From Pseudoalteromonas rubra (GTDB taxonomy: Bacteria > Pseudomonadota > Gammaproteobacteria > Enterobacterales > Alteromonadaceae), in contig NZ_PNCJ01000046.1 in the NCBI RefSeq assembly GCF_005887115.1, forward strand, positions 1 to 64,000: a stretch of DNA of 64,000 nucleotides. Reading direction: 5' to 3'. The position numbers and the translations under genes were made by a program. Numbering within the stretch: the stretch's first letter is position 1; every line of letters begins with the position of its first letter. Below, one piece after another: positions 29,002-38,311 of the stretch. The notes under the pieces were generated by a model. That model made no database searches, had not been told where the DNA came from, and worked only from the letters and a program-made list of their open reading frames with translations.

Positions 29002-29642
29002 GTAATGACGCAGGCTCGCTGACACCTCAGCAGGTGCAGGAGTTTCTTCATCACCACCCCGAGTTTTTGCTGCAACACCCTTACCTGTTGCTTGAGCTCA
29101 ATCTACACAACGATTCTCAGGGGGCGCCTAATCTGGCTTTATTACAGCAACGCACGTTGCGTGAGCGCAACCAGCAACTTGAAAAACAGATCGCACAGAT
29201 GGTTGCGCATGCTAATGAGAATGAACAGATTTATCGCCTGTTCAGTGAGTGCCAGCGTCGCCTGTGGCAGTGTCAGGATGTGTCTTCCCTGACCGATTTA
29301 CTGAGTCATGAGTTGACTCAATTACCTAAAGTCAGTCATTGTCAGCTGATCAATTTACAAGCAGACAATGAGCAGGTGCGTGCCGTCAGCGCATTGCAAC
29401 GCAGTCGGCTCAAAGATTCGAGCTGTTATCTGGGTCGCCTGAGTCAGGCCGAGCGTACCGGGCTGGTAAAAGACGCTCAGTGTCAGTCCTTTGCGTTATA
29501 TACATTAGGTGATAGTGAAACTCCTAAAGCTCTGTTGTTGTTCGCCAGCCACTGCGCCGATCACTTTGCACCAGGTAACGGCGACCTGTTCGTCAGCGAG
29601 CTGGTGACTTCACTAACACTGCGATTACACCATCTGGCATGA
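28998..29642 (+). CDS. DUF484 family protein
   Basis: A 214-residue cytoplasmic protein of the DUF484 family (E. coli YigA relatives), with an N-terminal [20 protein letters not shown] segment, a coiled coil (about 50-75) and a GAF-like C-terminal region (about 85-210). Function is unknown. It overlaps dapF by ATGA and xerC by 4 bp, and this order (dapF-DUF484-xerC) is conserved in gammaproteobacteria, which points to coupled translation rather than a known pathway. Confidence 0.88.
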   Translation: MSNDAGSLTPQQVQEFLHHHPEFLLQHPYLLLELNLHNDSQGAPNLALLQQRTLRERNQQLEKQIAQMVAHANENEQIYRLFSECQRRLWQCQDVSSLTDLLSHELTQLPKVSHCQLINLQADNEQVRAVSALQRSRLKDSSCYLGRLSQAERTGLVKDAQCQSFALYTLGDSETPKALLLFASHCADHFAPGNGDLFVSELVTSLTLRLHHLA

Positions 29643-30583
29643 GCAAACCGCATCTCGATGTGAACCCAAATGACCTCGGTCCGGGCTGGCTGGAGCCGAT
29701 AGAGGACTTTGCCGCTTATCTACAGTTTGAACGTCAGTACTCTATACATACACTGGGCCAGTATCGACGCCAGCTATTGCAGGCCGCCGCTTTTTTTGCA
29801 CCCCATTGTGATCACTGGCTGGCAGTCAGTAGTGAGCTGGTCAGGCGCTATTCGATGCAACTGCGTACCCGGCAATATAACCCGCGCAGTATCAATCTGA
29901 AACTCAGCTGTGTACGCAGCTTGTATAAGTTTTTGCAGCACAAGCACCTGGCACACACCGACACGCCGAATCCGGCTCAGGGCTTACGCGGTCCTAAATT
30001 TCAAAAGCCCCTGCCAAAGAGCCTGGATGTCGACCAAATGGCGCAGCTTTTGGATATTCAGGACGATGATGTTCTGGCACTGCGTGACAAAGCCATTATG
30101 GAGCTGATGTACTCCAGCGGACTGCGTGTCAGTGAGCTGGTTAATGCCAATCTTCACGACATCCGTGATGGCGAAATCCGGGTGCTGGGTAAGGGTAATA
30201 AAGAACGGATCGTACCGGTTGGCACCAAAGCGTTGGAGGCCATCGCTCTTTGGCTCAAACATCGCCCTCAGTTTGCCACGGCAGAGGAGCCCGCGTTGTT
30301 TGTCAGTAAGCGCAAAACCCGTATTTCAGCGCGCCATGTGCGTGCCAGAATGCAGGAATGGGGGATCCGTCAGGGGATCTCAGGCACCATTCATCCTCAC
30401 AAACTGCGCCATTCCTTTGCCACCCATTTACTCGAATCCAGTGGTGACCTGCGGGCCATTCAGGAAATGTTAGGTCACGCCAGTTTGTCCGCCACACAGG
30501 TTTATACTCATGTTGATTTTGGCCATCTTGCCAAAGTGTATGACAACGCCCACCCCAGAGCACGCAAACAGCGTAAAGACTGA
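29639..30583 (+). CDS. xerC: Site-specific tyrosine recombinase XerC
   Basis: A 314-residue recombinase that with XerD resolves chromosome dimers at dif. It has an N-terminal SAM-like domain (about 15-105) and a C-terminal catalytic domain. The catalytic residues can be read in order: Arg in SSGLRVSELV, Lys in GKGNKERIVP, His and Arg in HPHKLRHSFATHLL, His in LGHASLSATQVYTH with the nucleophilic Tyr (VYTH). It sits next to dapF-DUF484 as in E. coli, so it is the chromosomal XerC and not an integrase of a mobile element. Confidence 0.96.
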   Translation: MSKPHLDVNPNDLGPGWLEPIEDFAAYLQFERQYSIHTLGQYRRQLLQAAAFFAPHCDHWLAVSSELVRRYSMQLRTRQYNPRSINLKLSCVRSLYKFLQHKHLAHTDTPNPAQGLRGPKFQKPLPKSLDVDQMAQLLDIQDDDVLALRDKAIMELMYSSGLRVSELVNANLHDIRDGEIRVLGKGNKERIVPVGTKALEAIALWLKHRPQFATAEEPALFVSKRKTRISARHVRARMQEWGIRQGISGTIHPHKLRHSFATHLLESSGDLRAIQEMLGHASLSATQVYTHVDFGHLAKVYDNAHPRARKQRKD

Positions 30584-30642
30584 GTAGGTCTTTGGCCATT
30601 AATTAGGTAAACTCTGGCAAACTTTCAACAAAGAGACGTGTT

Positions 30643-31347
30643 ATGCGATTTAACCGTGCCATTGATGAAATCCAGGTTCTGAGCTTCGACCTGGATGATA
30701 CTTTGTATAACAACCACCCAGTCATCGCCGCTGCGGTTCAGGCCATGAACGACTACGTCGATGCATTAGCGCCCTGGCGTGCTCAGGGGCCAGAATTTTG
30801 GCTCAAATGCCGTAAACAGGTTGCACTTCAGCACCCTGAATTGACCAATGACGTTACCCGCTGGCGTCAGGTGGCATTGCGCTATGGTTTGCAGCAAGTC
30901 GGCTTCAGCCCAGCAGACACAGAGGCACATGCCGAAGCCGCCTACCAGGCGTTTGCAACAGCACGCAGTCAGATTGTCGTTGATGACTCTGTGCTTAATC
31001 TGCTGGCAAGCCTGAGAACACGGTTCAGGCTGATCGCCATCACCAATGGCAATGTCGAAGTCGAGCGATTTAACCTTGCAGGTCAGTTTGAGCAGGTACT
31101 GATGGCCGGCAGAGATGGCCGCGCCAAACCCCATGCAGATCTGTTTGACGTGGCCTGTCAATACTGCAAGGTGGCACCTCACCAGCTACTGCATATTGGT
31201 GATAGCCTGGATACCGACGTACAAGGTGCAAACCTGGCGGGTTGCCGCAGCGTGTGGCTCAATAACCAGGGCATCAAATATCGTTATCAGGGGCTGGCGG
31301 ATATAGAAATTCGCGATATTCATACCCTGTCGTTATTACTGGCTTAG
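30643..31347 (+). CDS. yigB: HAD-superfamily phosphatase YigB
   Basis: A 234-residue HAD hydrolase. The nucleophile motif is SFDLDDTLYNN (Asp pair), motif II is ITNGN, the Lys of motif III is in GRAKPHADLF, and motif IV is HIGDSLDTDVQGA. E. coli YigB dephosphorylates FMN and the riboflavin-pathway phosphate 5-amino-6-ribitylamino-uracil phosphate. Gene position downstream of xerC matches E. coli, where uvrD follows; here uvrD is absent and a POT transporter comes next. Confidence 0.9.
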   Translation: MRFNRAIDEIQVLSFDLDDTLYNNHPVIAAAVQAMNDYVDALAPWRAQGPEFWLKCRKQVALQHPELTNDVTRWRQVALRYGLQQVGFSPADTEAHAEAAYQAFATARSQIVVDDSVLNLLASLRTRFRLIAITNGNVEVERFNLAGQFEQVLMAGRDGRAKPHADLFDVACQYCKVAPHQLLHIGDSLDTDVQGANLAGCRSVWLNNQGIKYRYQGLADIEIRDIHTLSLLLA

Positions 31348-31462
31348 CGCTCGCCGGTCGTTGCTCCTGCAGCCACAGGTGACCCCACTTCTGTTGCAAA
31401 CTTTTAACAAATCACGTACTAATAAGACTTTCGTATAATAAAAAAACAATCGGAAGTCTATT

Positions 31463-32962
31463 ATGTCATCGCAGGATACTCATCTTGATACGGGGTTTTT
31501 TGGCCACCCGAAAGGCTTATCTACGCTTTATTTCACTGAAATGTGGGAGCGAATGAGCTACTACGGCATGCGCGCACTCTTGGTGCTTTTTATGACCGCC
31601 TCTTTACAAGAAGAGGGCCTTGAGTTCACCGTTGCAGCGGCTGCCGCTATCTACGGATTATACACAGGTGCGGTGTATTTTCTGGGGTTGCCCGGAGGCT
31701 GGATAGCGGACCGCCTGCTGGGTGGTCAACGCACAGTCTGGTATGGCGGTATCATCATTATGTGCGGCCATATTGTACTGGCGATTCCAGCCCATGAAAC
31801 CTTTTTTATCGGTCTGATCCTGGTTGCAGCGGGTACCGGCCTGCTGAAGCCGAATATCAGCGCTATGGTTGGTCAGCTGTATCGCGATGAAGATGAGCGT
31901 CGTGACGGAGGCTATGCCTTGTATTACATGGGGATCAATGTGGGCTCCGTACTAGGTTACACCATCTGCGGGTACTTTATGGAAAACCTGGGCTGGCACT
32001 GGGCATTTGGTGCCGCCGCAGTCGGCATGGGCGTTGGCCTGATCCAATATCGTAAAACACTGGGTTATATCGCACATGTTGGCGATAAACCCAGCAACCC
32101 GCTGCCTCCAGAGAAAGCCCGCAAAGCCTGGTCAGTCATCATTGCCGTTATCGCCGCCGTTGCCGGTGTGGTGGCACTGACCTACACAGGTGTGCTGGTC
32201 ATCAATCCGGTTGTTGTCGCCCAGTACGTCGCAATCGCTTTTACCCTTATCTTTTTGGCCTATTACGGATTTATTTATTTTGCGGGCAATCTGGAGCATG
32301 ATGAAAAGCGCAAGATGTGGGCACTGTTCCTGGTCTGCGTAGCCTCAGCCTGTTTCTGGTCAGGGTTTGAGCAAGCCGGGTCTTCATTGAATCTGTTTGC
32401 CAGAGATTATACCGACCGACTGCTTGGCGGGTTTACGATTCCAACAGCCTGGTTTCAGTCTACTAACTCCTTTTTTATCATTGTACTGTCTCCCTTTTTC
32501 GCCGCACTGTGGATCAACCTGGCAAAACGCATGATCTCGCCCTCATATACAGTAAAATGCGCGATTGGCCTGGTGATCATGGCCAGCGGTTTTATTGTTA
32601 TGTTTTTTGCAGCCCAATATGCGGCTCAAGGGCTCAAAGTTGCACCTATGTGGCTGGTAACCACCTACTTCCTGCATACCGTCGGTGAACTATGCCTGAG
32701 CCCGGTGGCTTTGAGTGCGGTGAGTAAACTGTCTCCTAAGCGATTTGCCGGCCAGATGATGGGGGTGTTCGTTTTAACTTACTCAATAGGCAACATCATC
32801 TCCGGCTTGCTGGCCGGAAACTTCGACCCGGAAAACGTCGATCAAATGCCAAACTTATATCTGCAAATTAGTCTGTTTTGTATCGGCGTGGGGATCCTGG
32901 TTGGCCTGTTTGGCTTGCGTGCCAAAATCTGGGAAGGCCAGAGCCCGCAGCAAACAGCATAA
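31463..32962 (+). CDS. POT/PTR2-family proton-dependent oligopeptide transporter
   Basis: A 499-residue inner-membrane transporter with about 14 membrane helices. The N-terminal TEMWERMSYYGMRALLVLFM contains the ExxER(F/M)xYY proton-coupling motif of the family. The conserved GLLKPNISAMVG segment follows in the first half. It probably imports di- and tripeptides with protons, consistent with the secreted peptidases in the window. The start has CGGAAG upstream. It is monocistronic and ends at a hairpin 7 bp past the stop. Confidence 0.93.
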   Translation: MSSQDTHLDTGFFGHPKGLSTLYFTEMWERMSYYGMRALLVLFMTASLQEEGLEFTVAAAAAIYGLYTGAVYFLGLPGGWIADRLLGGQRTVWYGGIIIMCGHIVLAIPAHETFFIGLILVAAGTGLLKPNISAMVGQLYRDEDERRDGGYALYYMGINVGSVLGYTICGYFMENLGWHWAFGAAAVGMGVGLIQYRKTLGYIAHVGDKPSNPLPPEKARKAWSVIIAVIAAVAGVVALTYTGVLVINPVVVAQYVAIAFTLIFLAYYGFIYFAGNLEHDEKRKMWALFLVCVASACFWSGFEQAGSSLNLFARDYTDRLLGGFTIPTAWFQSTNSFFIIVLSPFFAALWINLAKRMISPSYTVKCAIGLVIMASGFIVMFFAAQYAAQGLKVAPMWLVTTYFLHTVGELCLSPVALSAVSKLSPKRFAGQMMGVFVLTYSIGNIISGLLAGNFDPENVDQMPNLYLQISLFCIGVGILVGLFGLRAKIWEGQSPQQTA

Positions 32963-32990
32963 AAATACCGAGCCGATCCTTGATCGGCTC
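32961..32990 (-). terminator. Hairpin between the peptide transporter and the 33046 gene
   Basis: GAGCCGATC (32970-32978), loop CTT, GATCGGCTC (32982-32990). On the minus strand it is followed by GGTATTTTT, a U-rich tail, so it best suits the convergent minus-strand gene; it probably also acts for the transporter. Confidence 0.65.
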
Positions 32991-33045
32991 TACCTACTAC
33001 AGCTTTTTAAACTCACAAACCAAAAAGCATAAGTGAGCATTAATA

Positions 33046-34344
33046 CTATCGATTAAACTGTAACGTACCGCCGACGACCTTATCATTTTCTACAAAAAAG
33101 TGTCCATACCATTTACTATGCTCCACTGTCAGCACATCGTCCGCTATTTCACTTGATGAGAATTTAAGGTCAGACACCGGAACTTGATACTTTAAACCAC
33201 CGAACTGCCATGGCTGTAAGGCAAATAATGTATTCACTTGCCACATCAGAGCATTTCTTACTCTAATCGGCTCAAGCAATGTCATTTCCTTTACCTCTGC
33301 GTTCGCACTGAGTGTAATGGCCTGACCACAACCTGTTAGGTAGGTAATGTGGCCTGACTCAGATATCAACCTGATTAACGCACCCTGGTGATTTTCTATG
33401 AATGGCATAACTTGCTCATTGTTCAGGCAATGTGTGTAGGACCAGCGACGGCTTAGTTCAGGCAGCTTACCTATCTGTAAGCCCTCTAGCCGGATTGCGC
33501 TTCCCTCATCCGAGGTTTTAACGACTGAGGAGGATACCTCATTGAAGTGTTCCGCTAATTCTGACATCTGCGCTTTGGTGAACTCAGCATGACTGATATC
33601 AGTTATTCGATGGCTTGCGAAGTGCAAGTCAACACCTGTCGGAGACAGCTCAACCAAGTTATTGATGGCCGTTGGCAACAGGTTTTTGGCGTACTGATAC
33701 CCTGCCAGTTTTCCATCGATAAAAAACAGCATGTAATTGCGTCCCACAGATGCCAACCGGATACCATCCTCAAGCTGCCATACCAAACTAAAGCGACCAA
33801 CCATACGCTCTGCATCTTCAAAGTGAGTTCCAAAGTCGACTCCAAAAATACTCTCTGAGGAGATCATTTTTGATGCGACATTTAATCTCTTTTTGCTGGG
33901 CATGGAGATTTTTGAAGACATCTCAATGGCTGCTGTTAGTTTTTTCTTTGGCGCAAAGCGAGCATCCAACTCTTCTCCTTTGGAGATAATAAACTGGTCA
34001 TTACACTTAGTTACGGCCTTTGCCGAAAAACGTCCAATGACTCTCGCCTCGTTAATCAAAGAGTTCTGCAACAGCTCACGTTTAAAAGCCATAGAACGCA
34101 CCTGGATGCCACTTGGGTAACTATCTAGTTGCGGTTGCAGCTGCTCAAATATCGCATCTCTGATGGCGTAAGTGATCTCTTCAACAGCCTGGCCATGACG
34201 CTGCGTTAAGCCTAGCTCAATAGATATTTCATCTTTTGTTTCGTCTAAATCGCAGTCGCTGGTGATAGAAAATATAGGTGAAGCGGCACTGTGCATTGCG
34301 CACACGGTCAACATGGTACAAAGCATCTGTTTGTAAAAAGACAT
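33046..34344 (-). CDS. Exported protein of unknown function
   Basis: A 432-residue protein with a signal peptide (MSFYKQMLCTMLTVCAMHSA, cleavage near residue 22) and no domain I recognise. The ATG at 34344 has AAGGAT 6 nt upstream; the longer frame to 34524 overlaps the divergent SDR gene and has no ribosome site, so it is not used. The mature part is mixed alpha/beta with few Cys, and the C-terminal half repeats short Trp-containing strands (SRRWSYTH, QPWQFGG, SKWYGHFF). It is alone on the minus strand and divergent from the SDR gene by 73 bp. Role and localisation beyond export are unknown. Confidence 0.65.
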   Translation of the reverse strand: MSFYKQMLCTMLTVCAMHSAASPIFSITSDCDLDETKDEISIELGLTQRHGQAVEEITYAIRDAIFEQLQPQLDSYPSGIQVRSMAFKRELLQNSLINEARVIGRFSAKAVTKCNDQFIISKGEELDARFAPKKKLTAAIEMSSKISMPSKKRLNVASKMISSESIFGVDFGTHFEDAERMVGRFSLVWQLEDGIRLASVGRNYMLFFIDGKLAGYQYAKNLLPTAINNLVELSPTGVDLHFASHRITDISHAEFTKAQMSELAEHFNEVSSSVVKTSDEGSAIRLEGLQIGKLPELSRRWSYTHCLNNEQVMPFIENHQGALIRLISESGHITYLTGCGQAITLSANAEVKEMTLLEPIRVRNALMWQVNTLFALQPWQFGGLKYQVPVSDLKFSSSEIADDVLTVEHSKWYGHFFVENDKVVGGTLQFNR

Positions 34345-34417
34345 TGATAATCCTTCAATAAAGTTATTAAACTCATTGCAACTAGAACAGATAACCACTG
34401 AATGTGCAACATAACAA

Positions 34418-35299
34418 ATGAGCAAAATCGCAATCACTGGCGCAACCGGATTACTGGGGCGCGCACTTGTAAAAGTATTAAAAACGCAGCACACAATCAT
34501 AGAATGTGGCTTTCGTCGTGCCACTGCTCAACAGGTCGCACTCGACTTATCAGATAGGGTTGCAGTCAACACCTTCCTGGATGAATACGCGCCAGATGTG
34601 CTCATCCATGCTGCCGCAGAGCGCAAGCCAGATGTCTGTGAAAACGACCACGCACAAACACTCGCGCTGAATGTCGCAGCCAGTGACCATCTGGCAAAGC
34701 AGTGCGCTCAGCGTGGCATCAGATTGTTTTTCATCAGCACCGATTATGTTTTTGATGGCACACAGCCTCCTTACATCGAACAAGCCAAGACCAATCCGCT
34801 CAACTTTTACGGCCAGAGCAAACAACAAGCTGAGCAGGCCGTACTTGCGAGCGATGCCACACATAGCGTTATCCGGGTGCCGGTCCTGTATGGCGATGTC
34901 GAATACCTTTCAGAATCCGCGGTGACCGTGATCGCCGAACAACTAAAGTCTGACCCAAACAGTGCCCATGACAACTGGGCGATCCGCTATCCGACTCATG
35001 TTGAGGACATAGCCCTGACTTTGGCAGATCTGATTGCATTGCCAAAAGCGCAATTGGGAGGGGTTTATCATGTGTCAGATACTCAGGCACTGACCAAGTA
35101 TCAGATGGCCCTGACTATTGCATCCGTGCTGGGATTAGAAGGGGCCAGTATTGTCGCTTTGCCAGAGCCCACACACAGCGCGGCTCGTCCCCATAACTGT
35201 GCTCTTAAAGATACCCGTTTGCATACACTGGGCATTGCACACCGACGAGATTTTGCTGGTGCGATAGCTGCCGTGCTTAGCCAGCATGTGCAGGGGTAA
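34418..35299 (+). CDS. RmlD-like SDR oxidoreductase (MAT2B type)
   Basis: A 293-residue extended short-chain dehydrogenase related to dTDP-4-dehydrorhamnose reductase RmlD and the MAT2B regulatory subunit. The nucleotide site is ITGATGLLGRALVK (residues about 6-19), ISTDYVFDG is typical of RmlD, and the catalytic Tyr-x3-Lys is FYGQSKQQAE. No other rhamnose genes are near, so a sugar-nucleotide pathway role is uncertain. It is followed after 6 bp by the retropepsin-like gene and probably cotranscribed with it. Confidence 0.82.
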   Translation: MSKIAITGATGLLGRALVKVLKTQHTIIECGFRRATAQQVALDLSDRVAVNTFLDEYAPDVLIHAAAERKPDVCENDHAQTLALNVAASDHLAKQCAQRGIRLFFISTDYVFDGTQPPYIEQAKTNPLNFYGQSKQQAEQAVLASDATHSVIRVPVLYGDVEYLSESAVTVIAEQLKSDPNSAHDNWAIRYPTHVEDIALTLADLIALPKAQLGGVYHVSDTQALTKYQMALTIASVLGLEGASIVALPEPTHSAARPHNCALKDTRLHTLGIAHRRDFAGAIAAVLSQHVQG

Positions 35300-35305
35300 T
35301 ACATC

Positions 35306-36430
35306 ATGCGGGTGAACACTGCGCTTCTGACCCTTTCTTTGGCACTCAATGCCTATCTGGGCTGGCAGCTGTACCATTCATCGACAGCAGTCCCCCCCGC
35401 AGAGGTGCCTCCAGCACCCGCCCCGACTTTACACGCCAGCTCAGACCAGATGCCCGCGTCACTTACCCTGGCCCAGCAGGCATTTCAGCAGGGTCGCTAT
35501 GAGCAGGCGCTGGCCTATCTGTTACAAACACATCAGACACACCCCGGGGCAACGTCCCATCATGTCAAACAATGGTGGCAATGGATTAGTGCTCAGCGGG
35601 ATCAAGCCAGCGAGACCCAATTATTTGCCCAGTTAGCTCTGGTGCAGGGTTACCTTCGAGTCGACCCACAGGCACTTGTGGCACAGCACCTTGAAATTCG
35701 CCTTTATCAGTCCCTGCAGCAGCCCGATGAAGCGCTCATACGACTGATGGTCGCCTATCGAAGCAACCCTTCGTACTCTCACTGGCAAACTCTGATTGAT
35801 GACTTACTCGTACCGCGCCTGATTGAGCTGAATCAGCAGCAGAAGTGGCATGAACTACTGATGCTTGCAGCGCCCTGGTACGATGAGGAACCGCACATGC
35901 TGGCGTTACTGACACACCAGATAGAAGCGCACCTAGCATTGTTACAACCTTCCGAAGCCCTCTTTTTGATTGCACAGGCAAACGACACTTTGCGCCATCA
36001 TCAGGAGGTAGAAGCGCTTTACAATCAGGCTCTGGCACTACAACAGGGTGTAACGCATGTGCCGCTGCGCCGCCTCGGCAGTCACTTTGTGCTTGAAGCT
36101 CAACTCGCTGGCAGCACCATTGAGCTGATGATCGACACCGGGGCCAGCGTGACTTCACTGACCCAGCAGCAATTTGCCGCATTGGATCAGGCAGTTGAAT
36201 ACCTTGATACCAGAACAGTGTCCACGGCCAACGGCCTGGCTAATGTGGAGTTCTATCAAAGTGAGCACATGCAGGTTGGTGACCAGATCAGAGGCCCCAT
36301 GCAGTTTGCAGTCATGAGTGAGATGCGTGCGGGACCAGGGCTACTGGGCATGAACTTCCTGCGCCACTTTGATTTTGACATAGACCAGCACAATGCTGTG
36401 CTGATTTTGCGTCCTCGCAATCAACCTTGA
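35306..36430 (+). CDS. Membrane-anchored TPR/retropepsin-like aspartic protease
   Basis: A 374-residue protein with a signal anchor (residues 1-24), a Pro-rich linker, a helical TPR-like region (about 55-245) and a C-terminal retropepsin-like domain. The catalytic motif is IDTGASVTSL with D277, and LGMNFLRHFDFDID is the conserved closing motif of the family. Such proteins act as dimers with one Asp per subunit. The substrate is unknown. It follows the SDR gene directly. Confidence 0.85.
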   Translation: MRVNTALLTLSLALNAYLGWQLYHSSTAVPPAEVPPAPAPTLHASSDQMPASLTLAQQAFQQGRYEQALAYLLQTHQTHPGATSHHVKQWWQWISAQRDQASETQLFAQLALVQGYLRVDPQALVAQHLEIRLYQSLQQPDEALIRLMVAYRSNPSYSHWQTLIDDLLVPRLIELNQQQKWHELLMLAAPWYDEEPHMLALLTHQIEAHLALLQPSEALFLIAQANDTLRHHQEVEALYNQALALQQGVTHVPLRRLGSHFVLEAQLAGSTIELMIDTGASVTSLTQQQFAALDQAVEYLDTRTVSTANGLANVEFYQSEHMQVGDQIRGPMQFAVMSEMRAGPGLLGMNFLRHFDFDIDQHNAVLILRPRNQP

Positions 36431-36464
36431 TATACTGGGTCTTTGCTCTCAAGCTATCACGATT

Positions 36465-37211
36465 ATGCAGCCAATGCGCCTTGCCAAGTACCTAAGCCAT
36501 TGCGGCGTCTGTTCCCGCCGTCAAGCCTCTCGGCTGATCGACGCAGCAGAGGTCAGAGTGAACGGTCATCCGGCGAATCACATTGATCATGTTACCGACG
36601 ACGACCATATTACTGTGAACGGTACACAAATCACCGGTCCGGCTCCAAAAAAATTGTATCTGTATCACAAACCAGTGGGCATCGACTGCAAACTGCGCGC
36701 GGACGATCCCAGCAGCCTGATCCATCACCTTCCGCCTGGTGTGCGAGTCTACCCCATTGGTCGCCTGGACAAAGACAGCCGCGGACTGTTACTGCTCACT
36801 AACGACGGTGAGCTATGCAATCGCCTGATCCACCCAGACCACCACCAGGAAAAAGAATATCGTGTCGTCGTCGACAGACCATTCGATCCGCAGTTTTGCG
36901 CTAGGATGAGTGCAGGTGTCCCCGTCGATGGCGTGATGACGCAAGCTTGCCAGGTAAAGCCACTCACACAGGACACCTTTACTATTGTTTTGAGGCAGGG
37001 AATGAATCGTCAGATCCGCAAAATGGCACGGTATTGTGGCTATCGGGTGATCGATTTATATCGGATACGTATTGCCAACCTGATACTGGATCCCGACGCT
37101 CTGCCCTCGGGGCAATATCAGCCCATCTCGTTCACTGAGTTAGTACTGGAAGAGAAGAAAAAAGAGTACCGCCCAACCAACATCCTGGGCGGTAAAAGTA
37201 GCATCGGATAA
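36465..37211 (+). CDS. rluF: RNA pseudouridine synthase, RluF type
   Basis: A 248-residue member of the RsuA/RluB/RluE/RluF family. An N-terminal S4 RNA-binding domain (about 4-50) is followed by the synthase domain with the catalytic Asp in IGRLDKDSRGLLLLTNDG. MSAGVPVDGVMT and GMNRQIRKMARYCGY agree best with RluF, which modifies U2604 (and U2605) of 23S rRNA. A TACCGCCCA/TGGGCGGTA inverted repeat lies inside the last codons. It starts 34 bp after the protease gene. Confidence 0.87.
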   Translation: MQPMRLAKYLSHCGVCSRRQASRLIDAAEVRVNGHPANHIDHVTDDDHITVNGTQITGPAPKKLYLYHKPVGIDCKLRADDPSSLIHHLPPGVRVYPIGRLDKDSRGLLLLTNDGELCNRLIHPDHHQEKEYRVVVDRPFDPQFCARMSAGVPVDGVMTQACQVKPLTQDTFTIVLRQGMNRQIRKMARYCGYRVIDLYRIRIANLILDPDALPSGQYQPISFTELVLEEKKKEYRPTNILGGKSSIG

Positions 37212-37359
37212 CAGTATAGCGAGCTGCTGACGACAACACACTGCGGCATATTGTCGCACCATTATTTCTCCCTATTATGCTGAATATTCTTCAAGGCACT
37301 GGTAATTCGCCGCCTGGCCAGTTAGTTTCTGTGTTCCGATATCATTGGAAGTCATAAGC

Positions 37360-38232
37360 ATGGAATGGATAGCGTTTACCTGTCTGGCCGCATTTAGTCA
37401 GGCCTGGCGTAATGCCCTGCAAAGTCGTCTCAGTGAACATGCCAGTGTGGCCGGTGTGACGCTCGCACGCTTTCTGCTCGCCACACCAATGGCGGCCCTG
37501 TATTTGCTGGGTTTGTATCAATGGCAGTCAGTGCCGGTGCTGACCATAACGCCCTCATTAATAAGCTATGTACTGGGTGCCAGTGTCATGCAGATCATCG
37601 CCACCGGACTGATGGTGATACTGTTCAAACGCAACAACTATGCCGTTGGTGTGGGCCTGGCCAAAAGCGAAGCCTTGCTTGCGGCAGTACTGGGGATGGC
37701 TTTTTTCGGTTCACACCTCAGTCCATTCGGCTGGCTGGGCGTTCTGCTCGGCGGTATGGCTGTCCTGTTACTCAGCGGCGTGACGTTACGCCACTTTGTC
37801 CCCGCCACCGCACTGCTCGGACTTGCCTGTGGTGGCGCATTTGCGCTGACCTCTTTATGGGTCCGAGAGGCCAGCCTCACCACAGGACTGCCCTTTCCCC
37901 ATAGCGCTGCCTGGGTGCTGTTATTGGTACTTTCCTGTCAGACCTTACTGTTGGCAAGTTACCTGAGTTATGCGGAACAAAGTTCATGGTATACGTTATG
38001 GCAACAGCGCCGGCTCACCAGTGCCATTAGCCTTACCAGCTGCATCGGATCTATTGGCTGGTTTAGTGCTATGAGCCTGCAACACGTGGCCTATGTCAAA
38101 ACACTGGGTCAGATCGAGGTCTTCTTTACGCTGGCAATTGCATTTTGGTGGTTAAAAGCCCCCGTTGCCAGGCGTGATACGCTGGGACTACTACTTATCG
38201 CACTCGCTGCCATTTTGGTAATGATGGGCTAG
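37360..38232 (+). CDS. EamA/DMT-family transporter
   Basis: A 290-residue membrane protein with about ten helices in two EamA halves. The ATG at 37360 (MEWIAFTCLAAFSQAW) has GGAAG about 9 nt upstream; a TTG five codons earlier opens the frame but is less likely. Substrate is unknown; relatives export amino acids or metabolites. It stands alone between rluF and the diguanylate cyclase. Confidence 0.85.
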   Translation: MEWIAFTCLAAFSQAWRNALQSRLSEHASVAGVTLARFLLATPMAALYLLGLYQWQSVPVLTITPSLISYVLGASVMQIIATGLMVILFKRNNYAVGVGLAKSEALLAAVLGMAFFGSHLSPFGWLGVLLGGMAVLLLSGVTLRHFVPATALLGLACGGAFALTSLWVREASLTTGLPFPHSAAWVLLLVLSCQTLLLASYLSYAEQSSWYTLWQQRRLTSAISLTSCIGSIGWFSAMSLQHVAYVKTLGQIEVFFTLAIAFWWLKAPVARRDTLGLLLIALAAILVMMG

Positions 38233-38311
38233 GTTTCTGTTGCAAAGTAAATTTTCGGGGAAAAATAGCTGGCACTTCCTATACTGAAGATATCGCAACA
38301 ATAATGACTGA

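Noticed and set aside
29639-30583. Tyrosine recombinase as a mobile-element integrase
   Set aside because: Sequence, context (dapF-DUF484-xerC) and absence of att sites show it is housekeeping XerC.
34345-34524. Upstream extension of the unknown exported protein
   Set aside because: It overlaps the divergent SDR gene, and the ATG at 34344 has a strong ribosome site and a signal peptide directly after.
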